Shown: positions 24,127 to 32,597 of the stretch, piece by piece
How the letters are laid out: each line of letters opens with the position of its first letter
Position numbering within the stretch: position 1 is the stretch's first letter
Assembly (NCBI GenBank): GCA_018333785.1
Contig: JAGXSU010000103.1
Coordinates: forward strand, 1-49,078
Length of the DNA: 49,078 nucleotides
Origin: Methylomicrobium sp.
Lineage (GTDB): Bacteria > Pseudomonadota > Gammaproteobacteria > Methylococcales > Methylomonadaceae
Direction: 5' to 3'
Program-made: the position numbers and the translations under genes
Notes under the pieces: model-generated
The model's database searches: none
Told to the model about the DNA's origin: nothing
The model's input: the letters and a program-made list of their open reading frames with translations, nothing else

Positions 24127-24143
24127 GAGGGTTCTCTAGTAGG

Positions 24144-24836
24144 TTATTGGGAAGCGGCTGCTTTAAGTTGCTCAGCCAAGGTCGGATTTTCTTTTTTCAG
24201 TTGAATCTGCTCAGTCAAGTTAAAACTTTCTTTGCTGAACGGGTTCTTTTGGCTGTGTCCGCTCGCGCCGGACTGACCATAACCAGAGCCTCCCGCGCCC
24301 TGAGATTTGACTAAATGCGGCTTTTCTTTGGCTAACAGCGTCACGCCATCAGTCAATTTAATCAGCTTGCCGTCGTCCGTTTTAAACAGGGGTTCATCAC
24401 CGTCCCATTCTATTTTTGACTTGGCGTAATGGGCGACTAAATCCCTGTCGATAAAGTCATGACTCGATAATGATTTTTGCAAATGACTTTCAAGCTGACT
24501 TTGTTTGTATTTTCCAGCGACTTCGTTAAGTTCTGCGTCCTTGTCAGTAAGCTGTTTTTGCAAGCGGTTAAGCTTGGTTTCAAACTGCTTGACGGCTTCT
24601 GCCTGACCTTTGCTGTCCGGCAGCGCGTCAATGTCTTCTACGCTGTCAACGCCTAACTTTTCAAGCAACTGACTTTGCTGGCTTTCCAGCTCTGCAATTC
24701 TGGCTTTCATTCCCTTGCGGCCATCAATGCTTTCTTTCTTTGCGTCGTCTCGCTGTCTTTCGAGCGTTTCAACGTGATCTTTTAAACTGGTAAACGTCGC
24801 GTCATCCAGTTTGGCTTTAAGGGAATCAATATTCAT
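24144..24836 (-). CDS. Head scaffolding protein, 230 aa
   Basis: The start MNIDSLKAKLDDATFTSLKD fits phage scaffold families; an extended start at 24872 would add 12 residues encoded within the operator. A long coiled coil covers residues about 15-130 (ELESQQSQLLEKLGVDSVED, then KLNRLQKQLTDKDAELNEVA). A glycine-rich linker (GAGGSGYGQSGASG) and a basic C-terminal helix follow, the usual capsid-binding part. It is the first gene of the minus-strand head-tail operon. Confidence 0.85.
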   Translation of the reverse strand: MNIDSLKAKLDDATFTSLKDHVETLERQRDDAKKESIDGRKGMKARIAELESQQSQLLEKLGVDSVEDIDALPDSKGQAEAVKQFETKLNRLQKQLTDKDAELNEVAGKYKQSQLESHLQKSLSSHDFIDRDLVAHYAKSKIEWDGDEPLFKTDDGKLIKLTDGVTLLAKEKPHLVKSQGAGGSGYGQSGASGHSQKNPFSKESFNLTEQIQLKKENPTLAEQLKAAASQ

Positions 24837-24848
24837 TTTCTTAACTAC

Positions 24849-24892
24849 ACTATATGTTGTATATTTAAACAATTATTAGCACAACATATAGT
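24849..24892. promoter_or_regulatory. Divergent operator between scaffold and portal genes
   Basis: A perfect 12-bp inverted repeat (24849-24860 and 24881-24892, 20-bp spacer) lies in an AT-rich stretch between the two divergent late operons. It is well placed to control both at once. No match to the CI/Cro operator is seen, so a different regulator probably acts here. Confidence 0.65.
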
Positions 24893-24902
24893 ATATATCA
24901 AC

Positions 24903-26564
24903 ATGATTGACGCGCAGCGTTTTACTTTTTTGGCTAATGCCCTGAATGGGACCGGGGGATTCTCTGACGGGGGTTATCTGGTTAAGTACCCGCGTGAATC
25001 TGACGAGAAATTCAATCGAAGAAAAGAAATCGCTTGGTATCGAAATTTTCTCAATTCTGCCTGTGTCGATTTCACCGGCTATCTAAGTAAAAGACCACCG
25101 GCCCGCAACAATAACAACCCGTTAATGGCCGTCATCATCGATGACGCAGACGGCAAAGGAAATTCGTTGGATGTGTTCTGGCAAGGCTTTATGATCCAGG
25201 CGAAAGCGCGTGGCTCTATGCTGTTGCTAATCGATATGCCTAAACAACTTCCCGTCGATCAAGCCAGTCAAATCAATCAACGCATCACACCCTACCTTGC
25301 AGCTATTGCGCCTGAAAACGTAATGCAAATCAGCATCGGCAGTGATGGCCTCGTTGAAACCATTGAAATTGCCGATACGTATGAGGATAAACCGGCTATA
25401 CGGGGCTGGGATACTCAAAGCTGGTGGGTTAGACGTGGTGAAACGGTGCTTGACTCAGGCGAGCACGGTCTTAGTGTATGCCCGGTGCTGCTGTTTGCTG
25501 AATCCGGAGACTTCCCCTGTGTCGGCGCTTTTGCTCAGATCGCTGACCTTTCTAAGCGTCATTACAATCTGTGCAGTGAGCGAGACGAGATTCTCAGGGC
25601 TCAAACGTTTAGCTTGTTAACGTATCAAGTGCCGTCAGATCAGGCGCATTTGTTCGAAGCTAAAAAGGTTGCTGAAGCGATAGGCACCCACAATATGCTG
25701 ATACATAACGGTGCGCCGCCCGGGTTTATAGCCCCGCCCGATGGTCCGGCAACGATTTACAGCCAAGTGATCAGCGACATTGAAACGGCGATTAAACAAA
25801 TTGCGTTAACGGTCGAACAGCCCAATCATCAAGAAAGTGGGATCGCGTTAACCTTACGCTTCCAACAGTTAAACAGCGCCTTGACTGCCTTTGCACGTGC
25901 CATGGAAGATTTGGAAAGGCGCGTTTGGTGGGTCGTGTCTCGTTGGTTACAAACCAGCTACGTCCCTGAAACGGCCTGGTCGAAAGATTACAGCCTGGCG
26001 GATGTCACACAAGAATTATCAGAGCTTCAGCAGATGCAGGCGTCAGGGTTTCCGGTATTGGCAATTGATGAAAAGCAAAAGCTGATTATCCAACTGATGT
26101 TAAGCAACCTCAACCCTGAATCGCTTGAAAATGTGCTGAATACAGTAGGTGGTGAGCATAGCGCACCCTTACTTGAAACTACTTTAGAGACTTCTGACGG
26201 CGTTGATCTTAGCGCTATTGAGGGCAGACTGGATGCTATTGACGCCTCGATTAAATTAAATGCATCGACACCGCAAACCGCACCTGTTATCAATATATCA
26301 GTGCCTGAACAGCCACCCGCTCAGCTCAACATGTCCGCGCCGATCATCAACGTCACCGTACCCGAACAACCCCCCGCTCAAATCACGGTCGAAGCGCCGG
26401 TGGTGAATGTCACGCTGCCGGAAAACCCGCAAGCCGTTAATCAGCCTCAGCAACCGGTAGTCATTAACACCGGCAGCAATGGCAAGATTATTGACCTGGT
26501 GCGTGATGCGTCGGGCGCGGTGACTGGGGCCAGCGTCAGAGAAACTCATGTAATGGAGGGGTAG
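24903..26564 (+). CDS. Portal protein, DUF4055 family, 553 aa
   Basis: The N-terminal two thirds follow DUF4055 portals: FNRRKEIAWYRNFLNSACVD, FTGYLSKRPPA, and LRAQTFSLLTYQVPSDQAHL. The portal forms the dodecameric DNA gate at one capsid vertex. The last 110 residues hold a repeated PVINISVPEQPPAQ-like motif (three copies), a common flexible tail of such portals. It starts a plus-strand block although capsid, scaffold and terminase are on the other strand. Confidence 0.88.
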   Translation: MIDAQRFTFLANALNGTGGFSDGGYLVKYPRESDEKFNRRKEIAWYRNFLNSACVDFTGYLSKRPPARNNNNPLMAVIIDDADGKGNSLDVFWQGFMIQAKARGSMLLLIDMPKQLPVDQASQINQRITPYLAAIAPENVMQISIGSDGLVETIEIADTYEDKPAIRGWDTQSWWVRRGETVLDSGEHGLSVCPVLLFAESGDFPCVGAFAQIADLSKRHYNLCSERDEILRAQTFSLLTYQVPSDQAHLFEAKKVAEAIGTHNMLIHNGAPPGFIAPPDGPATIYSQVISDIETAIKQIALTVEQPNHQESGIALTLRFQQLNSALTAFARAMEDLERRVWWVVSRWLQTSYVPETAWSKDYSLADVTQELSELQQMQASGFPVLAIDEKQKLIIQLMLSNLNPESLENVLNTVGGEHSAPLLETTLETSDGVDLSAIEGRLDAIDASIKLNASTPQTAPVINISVPEQPPAQLNMSAPIINVTVPEQPPAQITVEAPVVNVTLPENPQAVNQPQQPVVINTGSNGKIIDLVRDASGAVTGASVRETHVMEG

Positions 26565-26566
26565 AG

Positions 26567-26992
26567 ATGCCATCGTTTAGAGCCACCAACAAATTGACCA
26601 ACGAAACTTCGACGTACGAGGCATCTACGCCTGATGCTGAGCATTTAAGCCCGGATTGGCAGTTAGAAGAGCTAGTCATCGCATTAACGCCTGATGGCCA
26701 AGAGCCTGCAGTAGATACGCGGGTATACCAGGGCCGCAGGCTGCTCTCGAAATTAGAAATGATCGAGTTACTAGGGGATGCGGCGTATGAAGCTTTGCTG
26801 ACTATGTCAAAAGCCTCAGTATCCATCGAAGCCTGGATCAAGAAGCTAGAGTTAGCGACTCCGGACGAAGACGGATATTCAATTAACCTCGACGATCTTA
26901 GAACCCAAGCGGGTATCCAAGCGCTCGGCGCTGTGCTTGAGATGCAGAGTGTCGTAACGGAAGGCTGGGCAGAGAGAGTTTTAAATGGCTGA
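26567..26992 (+). CDS. Hypothetical phage structural-region protein, 141 aa
   Basis: It begins 2 bp after the portal stop. The protein reads MPSFRATNKLTNETSTYEAS, then YEALLTMSKASVSIEAWIKK. The second half is helical (IQALGAVLEMQSVVTEGWAE) and could serve as a head or decoration component. It overlaps the next gene by 8 bp. No family is recognised. Confidence 0.65.
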   Translation: MPSFRATNKLTNETSTYEASTPDAEHLSPDWQLEELVIALTPDGQEPAVDTRVYQGRRLLSKLEMIELLGDAAYEALLTMSKASVSIEAWIKKLELATPDEDGYSINLDDLRTQAGIQALGAVLEMQSVVTEGWAERVLNG

Positions 26993-28439
26993 TAAATTCT
27001 TAGTTGCAGGTTGTTCATTTTGCGGGAAAGGTGACGGCCCGTTAATACCGACCGAGGCTGCTCACAATGATGCTACAGGTTACGCTTGGGGGTTAACTTC
27101 TACAGATACAGATGCTATTAATATTGTCACAGGCGGGGTCCCTAAGTTCGGTACTTTAGGTGCAGGGGATTCAGTTTATATACGCAGCAAGACCCGTGTA
27201 GGGGCAGACATAACCGTTACGTTAGCAGCGGCATTAACTGTAGGACCAGGTGCCGCCACAGAGGCATCTCCAATTATGTGGATACTAGACAACGGTACAG
27301 TATGGACTGGAGTTGACGGTATATTGACTTATACATCTAGTGTAGTAAGTAGATTTGTAACTGTATCCTCCCATCACATCCTTATAAGCAAGACTTTAGG
27401 CGCGTGGCGATTTATACAAACTATTGCAAGCCCTGGCGATGGTACTCTTTTGCAGATAAATGAGGGAGCAGAAGTTGTACGAGCCCTAATAGACCATAGT
27501 GCGAGGACAGGTGCTACGGCAGCATGTGATCTAAAACTCAGAGGGATTGCTCGAGACTGCCAATTTAAATTTGGCCCTACAGGAACAAGCAGTATTACCG
27601 TCAGTACCGATAGAGCTGAAGCTACCTTAATTAATCCAGATATAGAGTTAATCAGTATAGTTAACGCGTCTACATCTGTTTTATTCAGTGCAGTCGGAGG
27701 GGATAGACACCTAACGGTTATAGGTGGCAGGACTTATGGCGCTGGTTCCGATGCCGGGGTCGGATTGTTTAGAGCAGCTACGGTAAACACAGGGCAGCAA
27801 ATAAAACTAATTGGCCACAAGTACCCTAATACTATGAGGATTGACACTCCTCTAAGCACTATTTCTAATACCACGCGTATACAAGCCTACGGTATAGACG
27901 CTAAGAACGGGAGTTTACTTACAGAAACATGGGGATGGGCGTCTTCCAGAAGTGACAACAATCCCCCCGTTCTTAACGCGTTACTGCCAGGGAGCTCGGA
28001 AAAATGGGCCTGGAGAGTGTACCCTGTACAAGCAGGACGTACCCGCCCTATGCAGTTGGCGCTAAATACTGTTTACAGCGGTACACCCAGCACACAGACA
28101 CTAACTGTTGAAGTGCTGGTCGCTAATACCTTTTCCGGAGTTAATAAAAATACCCTGTGGGTAGACTTATCCTATACCGATGATACGACAGGCAATCCCG
28201 TTTTACTATCTACTAAAGCCGACTCAGGGGCGCTTGATACTTCAACAGCGCCCTGGTTCCCCGCAACTTTAGATGTGGTTAGTTGGGGCTTAACAACATT
28301 CGATAAACGTAAATTTACCCTAACAACCCCAACGGCAATAAAGCAACATACTCCAGTGTTAATAATGCTGAGCGGAACAGTTAAAGCCGCATCGGTTAAC
28401 GACATTTATTTCGTGTGTCCTGCGGTGCAATTGTCATGA
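26985..28439 (+). CDS. Beta-rich virion protein, 484 aa
   Basis: The first 50 residues contain two cysteines (VAGCSFCGKG). The rest is glycine-, threonine- and valine-rich with regular turns (GVPKFGTLGAGDSVYIRSK, then NASTSVLFSAVGGDRHLTVI), as in beta-helix or jelly-roll virion proteins. A capsid-decoration or fibre role is plausible. Its stop overlaps the next start as ATGA. Codon use appears more AT-rich than its neighbours in the first half, hinting at exchange. Confidence 0.6.
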   Translation: MADKFLVAGCSFCGKGDGPLIPTEAAHNDATGYAWGLTSTDTDAINIVTGGVPKFGTLGAGDSVYIRSKTRVGADITVTLAAALTVGPGAATEASPIMWILDNGTVWTGVDGILTYTSSVVSRFVTVSSHHILISKTLGAWRFIQTIASPGDGTLLQINEGAEVVRALIDHSARTGATAACDLKLRGIARDCQFKFGPTGTSSITVSTDRAEATLINPDIELISIVNASTSVLFSAVGGDRHLTVIGGRTYGAGSDAGVGLFRAATVNTGQQIKLIGHKYPNTMRIDTPLSTISNTTRIQAYGIDAKNGSLLTETWGWASSRSDNNPPVLNALLPGSSEKWAWRVYPVQAGRTRPMQLALNTVYSGTPSTQTLTVEVLVANTFSGVNKNTLWVDLSYTDDTTGNPVLLSTKADSGALDTSTAPWFPATLDVVSWGLTTFDKRKFTLTTPTAIKQHTPVLIMLSGTVKAASVNDIYFVCPAVQLS

Positions 28440-28825
28440 CGGAACATGTTTGTATCCCATACGGCTGGCTTAGCACTGTACCTGTAGCCAGCGGGCGCAT
28501 ATCCAGTGTAGGTGGAGTGAGTTTGGGTATCTTTAGATTACCTGCTGACCCTTTACTTTTCGTAACCCTTACACTGGACGGTGTTCATGCAGACAGCGAA
28601 GTACGCATTTACCGTCTATCAGACGGCAGCGAAACGGCAGGTGTTGAATCGTGCGTCGAGAACCCCTCGTTCCTGGTCCCCTACTACGGCACAGGGCAGT
28701 ATTCCATGGTCAGGGTTATTAACTCACTGTATAAAATCAAAGAATTTGCATACACAATCCCAGGTGTGGATCAGGTTATACCTGTCCAGCAAGAGCCCGA
28801 CAAATGGTACAACAACCCTGCATAG
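28436..28825 (+). CDS. Virion-associated protein ending in WYNNPA, 129 aa
   Basis: Start chosen at ATG 28436 (MTEHVCIPYGWLSTVPVA) because it overlaps the previous stop as ATGA. A beta-rich core (LFVTLTLDGVHADSEVRIYR) is followed by the C-terminal sequence DKWYNNPA. The next gene's product ends in almost the same way (ERWYANPA), so both may present the same short docking tail. No family is recognised. Confidence 0.6.
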   Translation: MTEHVCIPYGWLSTVPVASGRISSVGGVSLGIFRLPADPLLFVTLTLDGVHADSEVRIYRLSDGSETAGVESCVENPSFLVPYYGTGQYSMVRVINSLYKIKEFAYTIPGVDQVIPVQQEPDKWYNNPA

Positions 28826-28834
28826 GAGTAGGAC

Positions 28835-30214
28835 ATGGCCAAAATTTTAGACCCGGATGACCTTACGTATATCGTCAATGGAAGCCCGACCACGCAGAAC
28901 ATTAGAATCGACACGACTGCCAAGACGATTGAGATCGTTGCAGGCGGAAGCTTGGTCGCTAAAGACGGACTCACCGGCCAGTGTTTTTACTCAAAGCTCA
29001 AAGAGATAATCAGAGCCGATGCCAATTTGATTAAGTTTGCGCTTCCAGTTAACGAGATGATTCACGACGAGTCTCTGGAGTTGATTAACGGCTGGGACTT
29101 CAAAGACACCTCATCATTGAAGATGATCAGAGATTGTGGAGTGGCCATTGTTTCTACTTCAGGTGTGCCAATAAAGATGTACGCGTGTTTCGTGACTTTG
29201 GGAACAGTGTTGACAGGTGCACCTTATTTGACCCAGTCCAGCGCAACTGATGCCACAACGTCTACCTTCACGCATGTGAATATAGGCGAGACGTTTTGTA
29301 TCAACGAACTGGTGCAGATCTACAGCGATCCTAATGGGGACGGTTCAGCCGCTGACGGTTACGACCGACGCGCGTACGCTAAACTGTTCTTGCGAGAGTA
29401 TGGCTACACTTACACTGAATCCAGCAATGCGGATATCGGTTACCCTGCCCTGACGTACAAGAAGTACAACTTCCCGTTGACTCATGTAGTCGATGCCGGA
29501 GTTGTGGCCAACGATGCAACTGTCGATTCTGCATTACCTTATACCGGTATGAGTATTCAATGGTACGGCACAGATCAGTCGCGCAGCTTGGGCGCTAACG
29601 GGCCTTACAATTTCCGCGTGATTATCAACGCAAATTCTTCACAGAATGCTACACATGATCAGGTTTACACCTTCGTGCAACGTCAGCTAAGACGGACCGC
29701 TGACATTGATGCAGGTGCAGGCGTACGGACTGGAAACGTGGCGTCTGCTATTGTATTTATGGATGGAGCAACGCTAAAGACGATCCACCAAGCGGGGGTC
29801 GGCGGTGTCCACGTCGATAATCTTGCAGCGTCTTCACGAAACAATATTGCTGAAGCGGATAATACGCAGGCATACCGCACTTACCCGTTTACCGCCGCAA
29901 TTACTTTAGAGTTTGACTCGTTTCTGGTTGCTGACGCTGGGCCTGCTAAGTTTTGGCTGTTTGATGCGGCGACTTATGGGACGTCAGGGGCGACTATCAT
30001 TAACGATGCTGACGGGGTACCGATTACCGGCAATGTTACCGGCGCTTCAATGAGTTTCAGCTATGCCTACTCAGTTGATAAACCAGTGGTTGGGTTAGCG
30101 GTAGGCAAAGCTGATGCCAAGATTGCAATAGCCGCTACCACAATAGCGCAAAGTACCGCGAACAAGGCTACGTTCGTGGCAGGTCAAGAGCGCTGGTATG
30201 CTAACCCGGCATAG
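28835..30214 (+). CDS. Virion protein ending in WYANPA, 459 aa
   Basis: GGAG precedes the ATG. The protein reads MAKILDPDDLTYIVNGSPTT, then LINGWDFKDTSSLKMIRDCG and YLTQSSATDATTSTFTHVNI. It is beta-rich with few charged clusters, and ends ERWYANPA. Size suggests a structural component, perhaps of the capsid surface or connector region. I know the pattern from other prophages but not its role. Confidence 0.65.
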   Translation: MAKILDPDDLTYIVNGSPTTQNIRIDTTAKTIEIVAGGSLVAKDGLTGQCFYSKLKEIIRADANLIKFALPVNEMIHDESLELINGWDFKDTSSLKMIRDCGVAIVSTSGVPIKMYACFVTLGTVLTGAPYLTQSSATDATTSTFTHVNIGETFCINELVQIYSDPNGDGSAADGYDRRAYAKLFLREYGYTYTESSNADIGYPALTYKKYNFPLTHVVDAGVVANDATVDSALPYTGMSIQWYGTDQSRSLGANGPYNFRVIINANSSQNATHDQVYTFVQRQLRRTADIDAGAGVRTGNVASAIVFMDGATLKTIHQAGVGGVHVDNLAASSRNNIAEADNTQAYRTYPFTAAITLEFDSFLVADAGPAKFWLFDAATYGTSGATIINDADGVPITGNVTGASMSFSYAYSVDKPVVGLAVGKADAKIAIAATTIAQSTANKATFVAGQERWYANPA

Positions 30215-30216
30215 TC

Positions 30217-30792
30217 ATGGCCTATATTTTTGATGGCCCTAACAAGCGCATTCAGCTAACCGCCGGTACCACGTCGGTTAACTTGATTGATCTACACTCT
30301 CGCTGGAAAGATTGGGTCAGAGACAGTAATGCAGGGTTCAGCATCGCCTTTAGAGCCGTGGGCGGAGACATTCCCGCTATTCCGCTTTATCTGTTTTTGA
30401 TAAACGGATGGAGGATTATACCGCAAGCGGCTGACCATACTCTGTCCATCACAAATGGTTTTATTGAGGTCGAAGGCGGTGGAGATCCGTTTGTTGACCC
30501 TTCAGGAAGCTATAAAATCAGGATAAACCGAGAAACGCCTGGTATTGGTATCGGCTACACCATAAGTGGAGGTGATCCTGTGGCCATTGCCAATGCCGTT
30601 TGGTCAAAAGCCATTGAAACATTAAGCGCTGATGAGATGATGCGTGTGATGTTTGCTGCGCTGGCAGGTAAGCGTACTGGCCTTGGCTCGGCAACAGAGC
30701 AGTACATGGCGCAGGATGGCATTAAACCGCGTATCAGCTTTTCGCCTGACGAATCCGGTAACGGTGAGCCTGTGATCGATGGCTCTCTTTAA
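30217..30792 (+). CDS. Hypothetical phage structural-region protein, 191 aa
   Basis: It follows the WYANPA gene by 2 bp. The sequence reads MAYIFDGPNKRIQLTAGTTS, then LIDLHSRWKDWVRDSN and PAIPLYLFLINGWRIIPQAA. The segment resembles proteins of fibre or head-decoration modules. The C-terminus (GYTISGGDPVAIANAVWSKA) is typical for a linker to a short helix. It overlaps the next gene by 14 bp. Confidence 0.65.
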   Translation: MAYIFDGPNKRIQLTAGTTSVNLIDLHSRWKDWVRDSNAGFSIAFRAVGGDIPAIPLYLFLINGWRIIPQAADHTLSITNGFIEVEGGGDPFVDPSGSYKIRINRETPGIGIGYTISGGDPVAIANAVWSKAIETLSADEMMRVMFAALAGKRTGLGSATEQYMAQDGIKPRISFSPDESGNGEPVIDGSL

Positions 30793-31234
30793 AAACAGGC
30801 TTTTATCAGGCGCGCTGTTTGCCGGTGCGCTGTTTGCCGGGCAAACGGATGAGGTTGATCAAGCACAAGAATCAGGCCGCGCTCAGCAGTTACGGCCGCA
30901 TTACGAAAAAACCCAAACCAAAACTGCCGCGCCTTTATCGCCAGGACTTAAGGAGCCTCGTGACAATCAACCTGTATCCTCTGCAACCCTTGCCGGACTG
31001 GTTGAGCCTGGCGGTTTCCCGGCAAGCGTTGACCTACCCGCAAGCGCATTTGATAGCCTGTTATTCGATGCTGGGCGAAAAGTGGGAGACGGTACCGCTG
31101 CCGCAGGTGTTGAGACCGGCAGCACAGTTGATTTACTGGATGACGATAGCAGACGCGTCAACCCTCCATTAATCGCCGGTTTAACCGATGATGAAGCGGC
31201 GTTTTTGTTGATTTTATTGGCGGCTGAAGTATGA
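30779..31234 (+). CDS. Hypothetical phage protein, 151 aa
   Basis: The start overlaps the preceding gene and the stop overlaps the next as ATGA, which selects this frame over another open frame at 30819-31172. The N-terminus has a duplicated segment ALFAGALFAG after MALFKNRLLSG. The rest is acidic and probably disordered, ending in a hydrophobic helix (AGLTDDEAAFLLILLAAEV). Function unknown. Confidence 0.6.
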   Translation: MALFKNRLLSGALFAGALFAGQTDEVDQAQESGRAQQLRPHYEKTQTKTAAPLSPGLKEPRDNQPVSSATLAGLVEPGGFPASVDLPASAFDSLLFDAGRKVGDGTAAAGVETGSTVDLLDDDSRRVNPPLIAGLTDDEAAFLLILLAAEV

Positions 31235-31659
31235 TCGAAGTAAAACTGACCGGCACTGAGGACGTTTTTAAAAAGTTCAAGCAGCTAAATAGCGAGCTTA
31301 AAACCAAGGTGGTTAAAGATCTAGCTGATGCTGTTTTTGAGGATGTTGATAAAAGCGTTGGGGCACATTCGAAAACGGGAAAATTGGAAAGTTCTCTAAA
31401 AATAAGAAAGATTGATGATGGCTACGCCATAGAGCACGATCTACAAATCGCGCCTCATGCGGTTTTTGTGCATTGGGGCACCAAGCCGCATGTGATTAAG
31501 CCAAAGTACAAGAAACGTTTACGATGGGCTTCAGGATCCGGCTTTATCTTTGCAAAATTCGTCAATCACCCCGGCTACAAAGGCGACCCTTACATGGTCG
31601 AAGCGGCTAATCAAGCGCCTAAACACTTAGAACGTATTATCAACTCATTGGATATCTAA
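31231..31659 (+). CDS. HK97 gp10-like head-tail component, 142 aa
   Basis: The pattern MIEVKLTGTEDVFKKFKQLN, then SKTGKLESSLKIRK and HAVFVHWGTKPHVIKPKYKK is that of the HK97-gp10/tail-completion family. The FVHWGTKPHxIxPKxKKxLRW block is its hallmark. These proteins complete the head-tail joint. It lies among plus-strand connector genes, followed 1 bp later by the next. Confidence 0.88.
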   Translation: MIEVKLTGTEDVFKKFKQLNSELKTKVVKDLADAVFEDVDKSVGAHSKTGKLESSLKIRKIDDGYAIEHDLQIAPHAVFVHWGTKPHVIKPKYKKRLRWASGSGFIFAKFVNHPGYKGDPYMVEAANQAPKHLERIINSLDI

Positions 31660-31660
31660 A

Positions 31661-31984
31661 ATGGCCTTACTGCTGACTTATAACGATGCGTATTTAAAAA
31701 CGCGGGTAACTGAAGACATTGAAGACCGCGCCCTCCTCGATGTCGATAACCTGGGCGACTTTCCGGATACGCCGATAAACTGGCGAGAGCGGTTAGGCGT
31801 CTTGCGGTCTTATATCATTACGTGCCTGGAACTAGGCGCTGACTCCGATGATGTCTTTGCGCAAAAACTCAAACAATACCGGGTTGAATTTGATTATCAG
31901 TTGGTTCAAGCGCGAAATGCTGCAGCGTTGGCGGACAGCACTAATTACACCCCGCTGACCTCGATCAGCATCGAGAGAGCCTGA
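31661..31984 (+). CDS. Head-tail connector-region protein, 107 aa
   Basis: A helical, acidic protein (VTEDIEDRALLDVDNLGDFP, then WRERLGVLRSYIITCLELGA). It lies between the gp10-like and tail-terminator-like genes, a position often held by connector or adaptor proteins. Its stop overlaps the next ATG by one base (TGATG). No family is firmly recognised. Confidence 0.65.
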   Translation: MALLLTYNDAYLKTRVTEDIEDRALLDVDNLGDFPDTPINWRERLGVLRSYIITCLELGADSDDVFAQKLKQYRVEFDYQLVQARNAAALADSTNYTPLTSISIERA

Positions 31985-32361
31985 TGGATTACTTTGCAGC
32001 GCTTGGCCAGTTGCGCGATAAACTGGCCACCATTTCAGGCGTTAATACCTGCGCCATTGGCCTTGAAACAGGCTTGTCTCCTGACGATTACCCGATTATC
32101 CGCTTAGTGCCCACGCGCTTTTCACGGATTGATAAAGAACGGGAGCGCATGGAATTAACCGTTTATTTTGGTGTGCCCCTGACAGAAGCTGATCAAGGAT
32201 TAACGGCAGTCTATGAACAGCTGATCAGCCTTGAATCGGCCATCAAGGACGCCATTCACTTTGGCGAGGGCTACAGCGTGATGTTTGTCGATACGATTAC
32301 CGACGAGGACCGGCTAGACCACTATAAACTGTTTGCTAGCCGGTTTCAGGTGGTTGGTTAG
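31984..32361 (+). CDS. Tail terminator/completion-like protein, 125 aa
   Basis: The protein reads MDYFAALGQLRDKLATISGV, then YPIIRLVPTRFSRI and MELTVYFGVPLTEADQGLTA. Size, mixed alpha-beta pattern and its place after the gp10-like gene fit a tail terminator. It is the last gene of the plus-strand block and overlaps the convergent small gene at 32358 by 4 bp. Confidence 0.6.
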   Translation: MDYFAALGQLRDKLATISGVNTCAIGLETGLSPDDYPIIRLVPTRFSRIDKERERMELTVYFGVPLTEADQGLTAVYEQLISLESAIKDAIHFGEGYSVMFVDTITDEDRLDHYKLFASRFQVVG

Positions 32362-32597
32362 GCGGCTTTACGTTGTTTTTTCAAAATAATTTCGGGACTA
32401 AAATCTTTTTTTAAGCCTATCGACTCAAGATCGATTCCTGCTATTTTGCATTGTGAAAGTATCGTTGATACTGCTTCATAGTAAGCAATTCGACGACCAT
32501 TATCGAACTCTGAATCTGATTCAATCTGTTCTGCTGAATCAATTAATGAGGCGGTAATTTCCTCTATCACTACCAAAGTTTCTCTATTTTTTATCAT
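32358..32597 (-). CDS. Small protein coupled to the MuF gene, possible immunity protein
   Basis: The 79-residue acidic, helical protein (LVVIEEITASLIDSAEQIES, then RIAYYEAVSTILSQCKIAGI) starts inside the last 14 bp of the MuF gene, so translation is coupled. The region is more AT-rich than its surroundings. The preceding protein has a toxin-like C-terminus, so this is a natural candidate for its neutralising partner. That role is inference from gene order. An unrelated small phage protein remains possible. Confidence 0.55.
   Translation of the reverse strand: MIKNRETLVVIEEITASLIDSAEQIESDSEFDNGRRIAYYEAVSTILSQCKIAGIDLESIGLKKDFSPEIILKKQRKAA

Noticed and set aside
30819-31172. Second plus-strand frame of 117 codons in the structural block
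   Set aside because: The frame at 30779-31234 is coupled to both neighbours by overlaps; the alternative is basic, lacks coupling and ends inside it.
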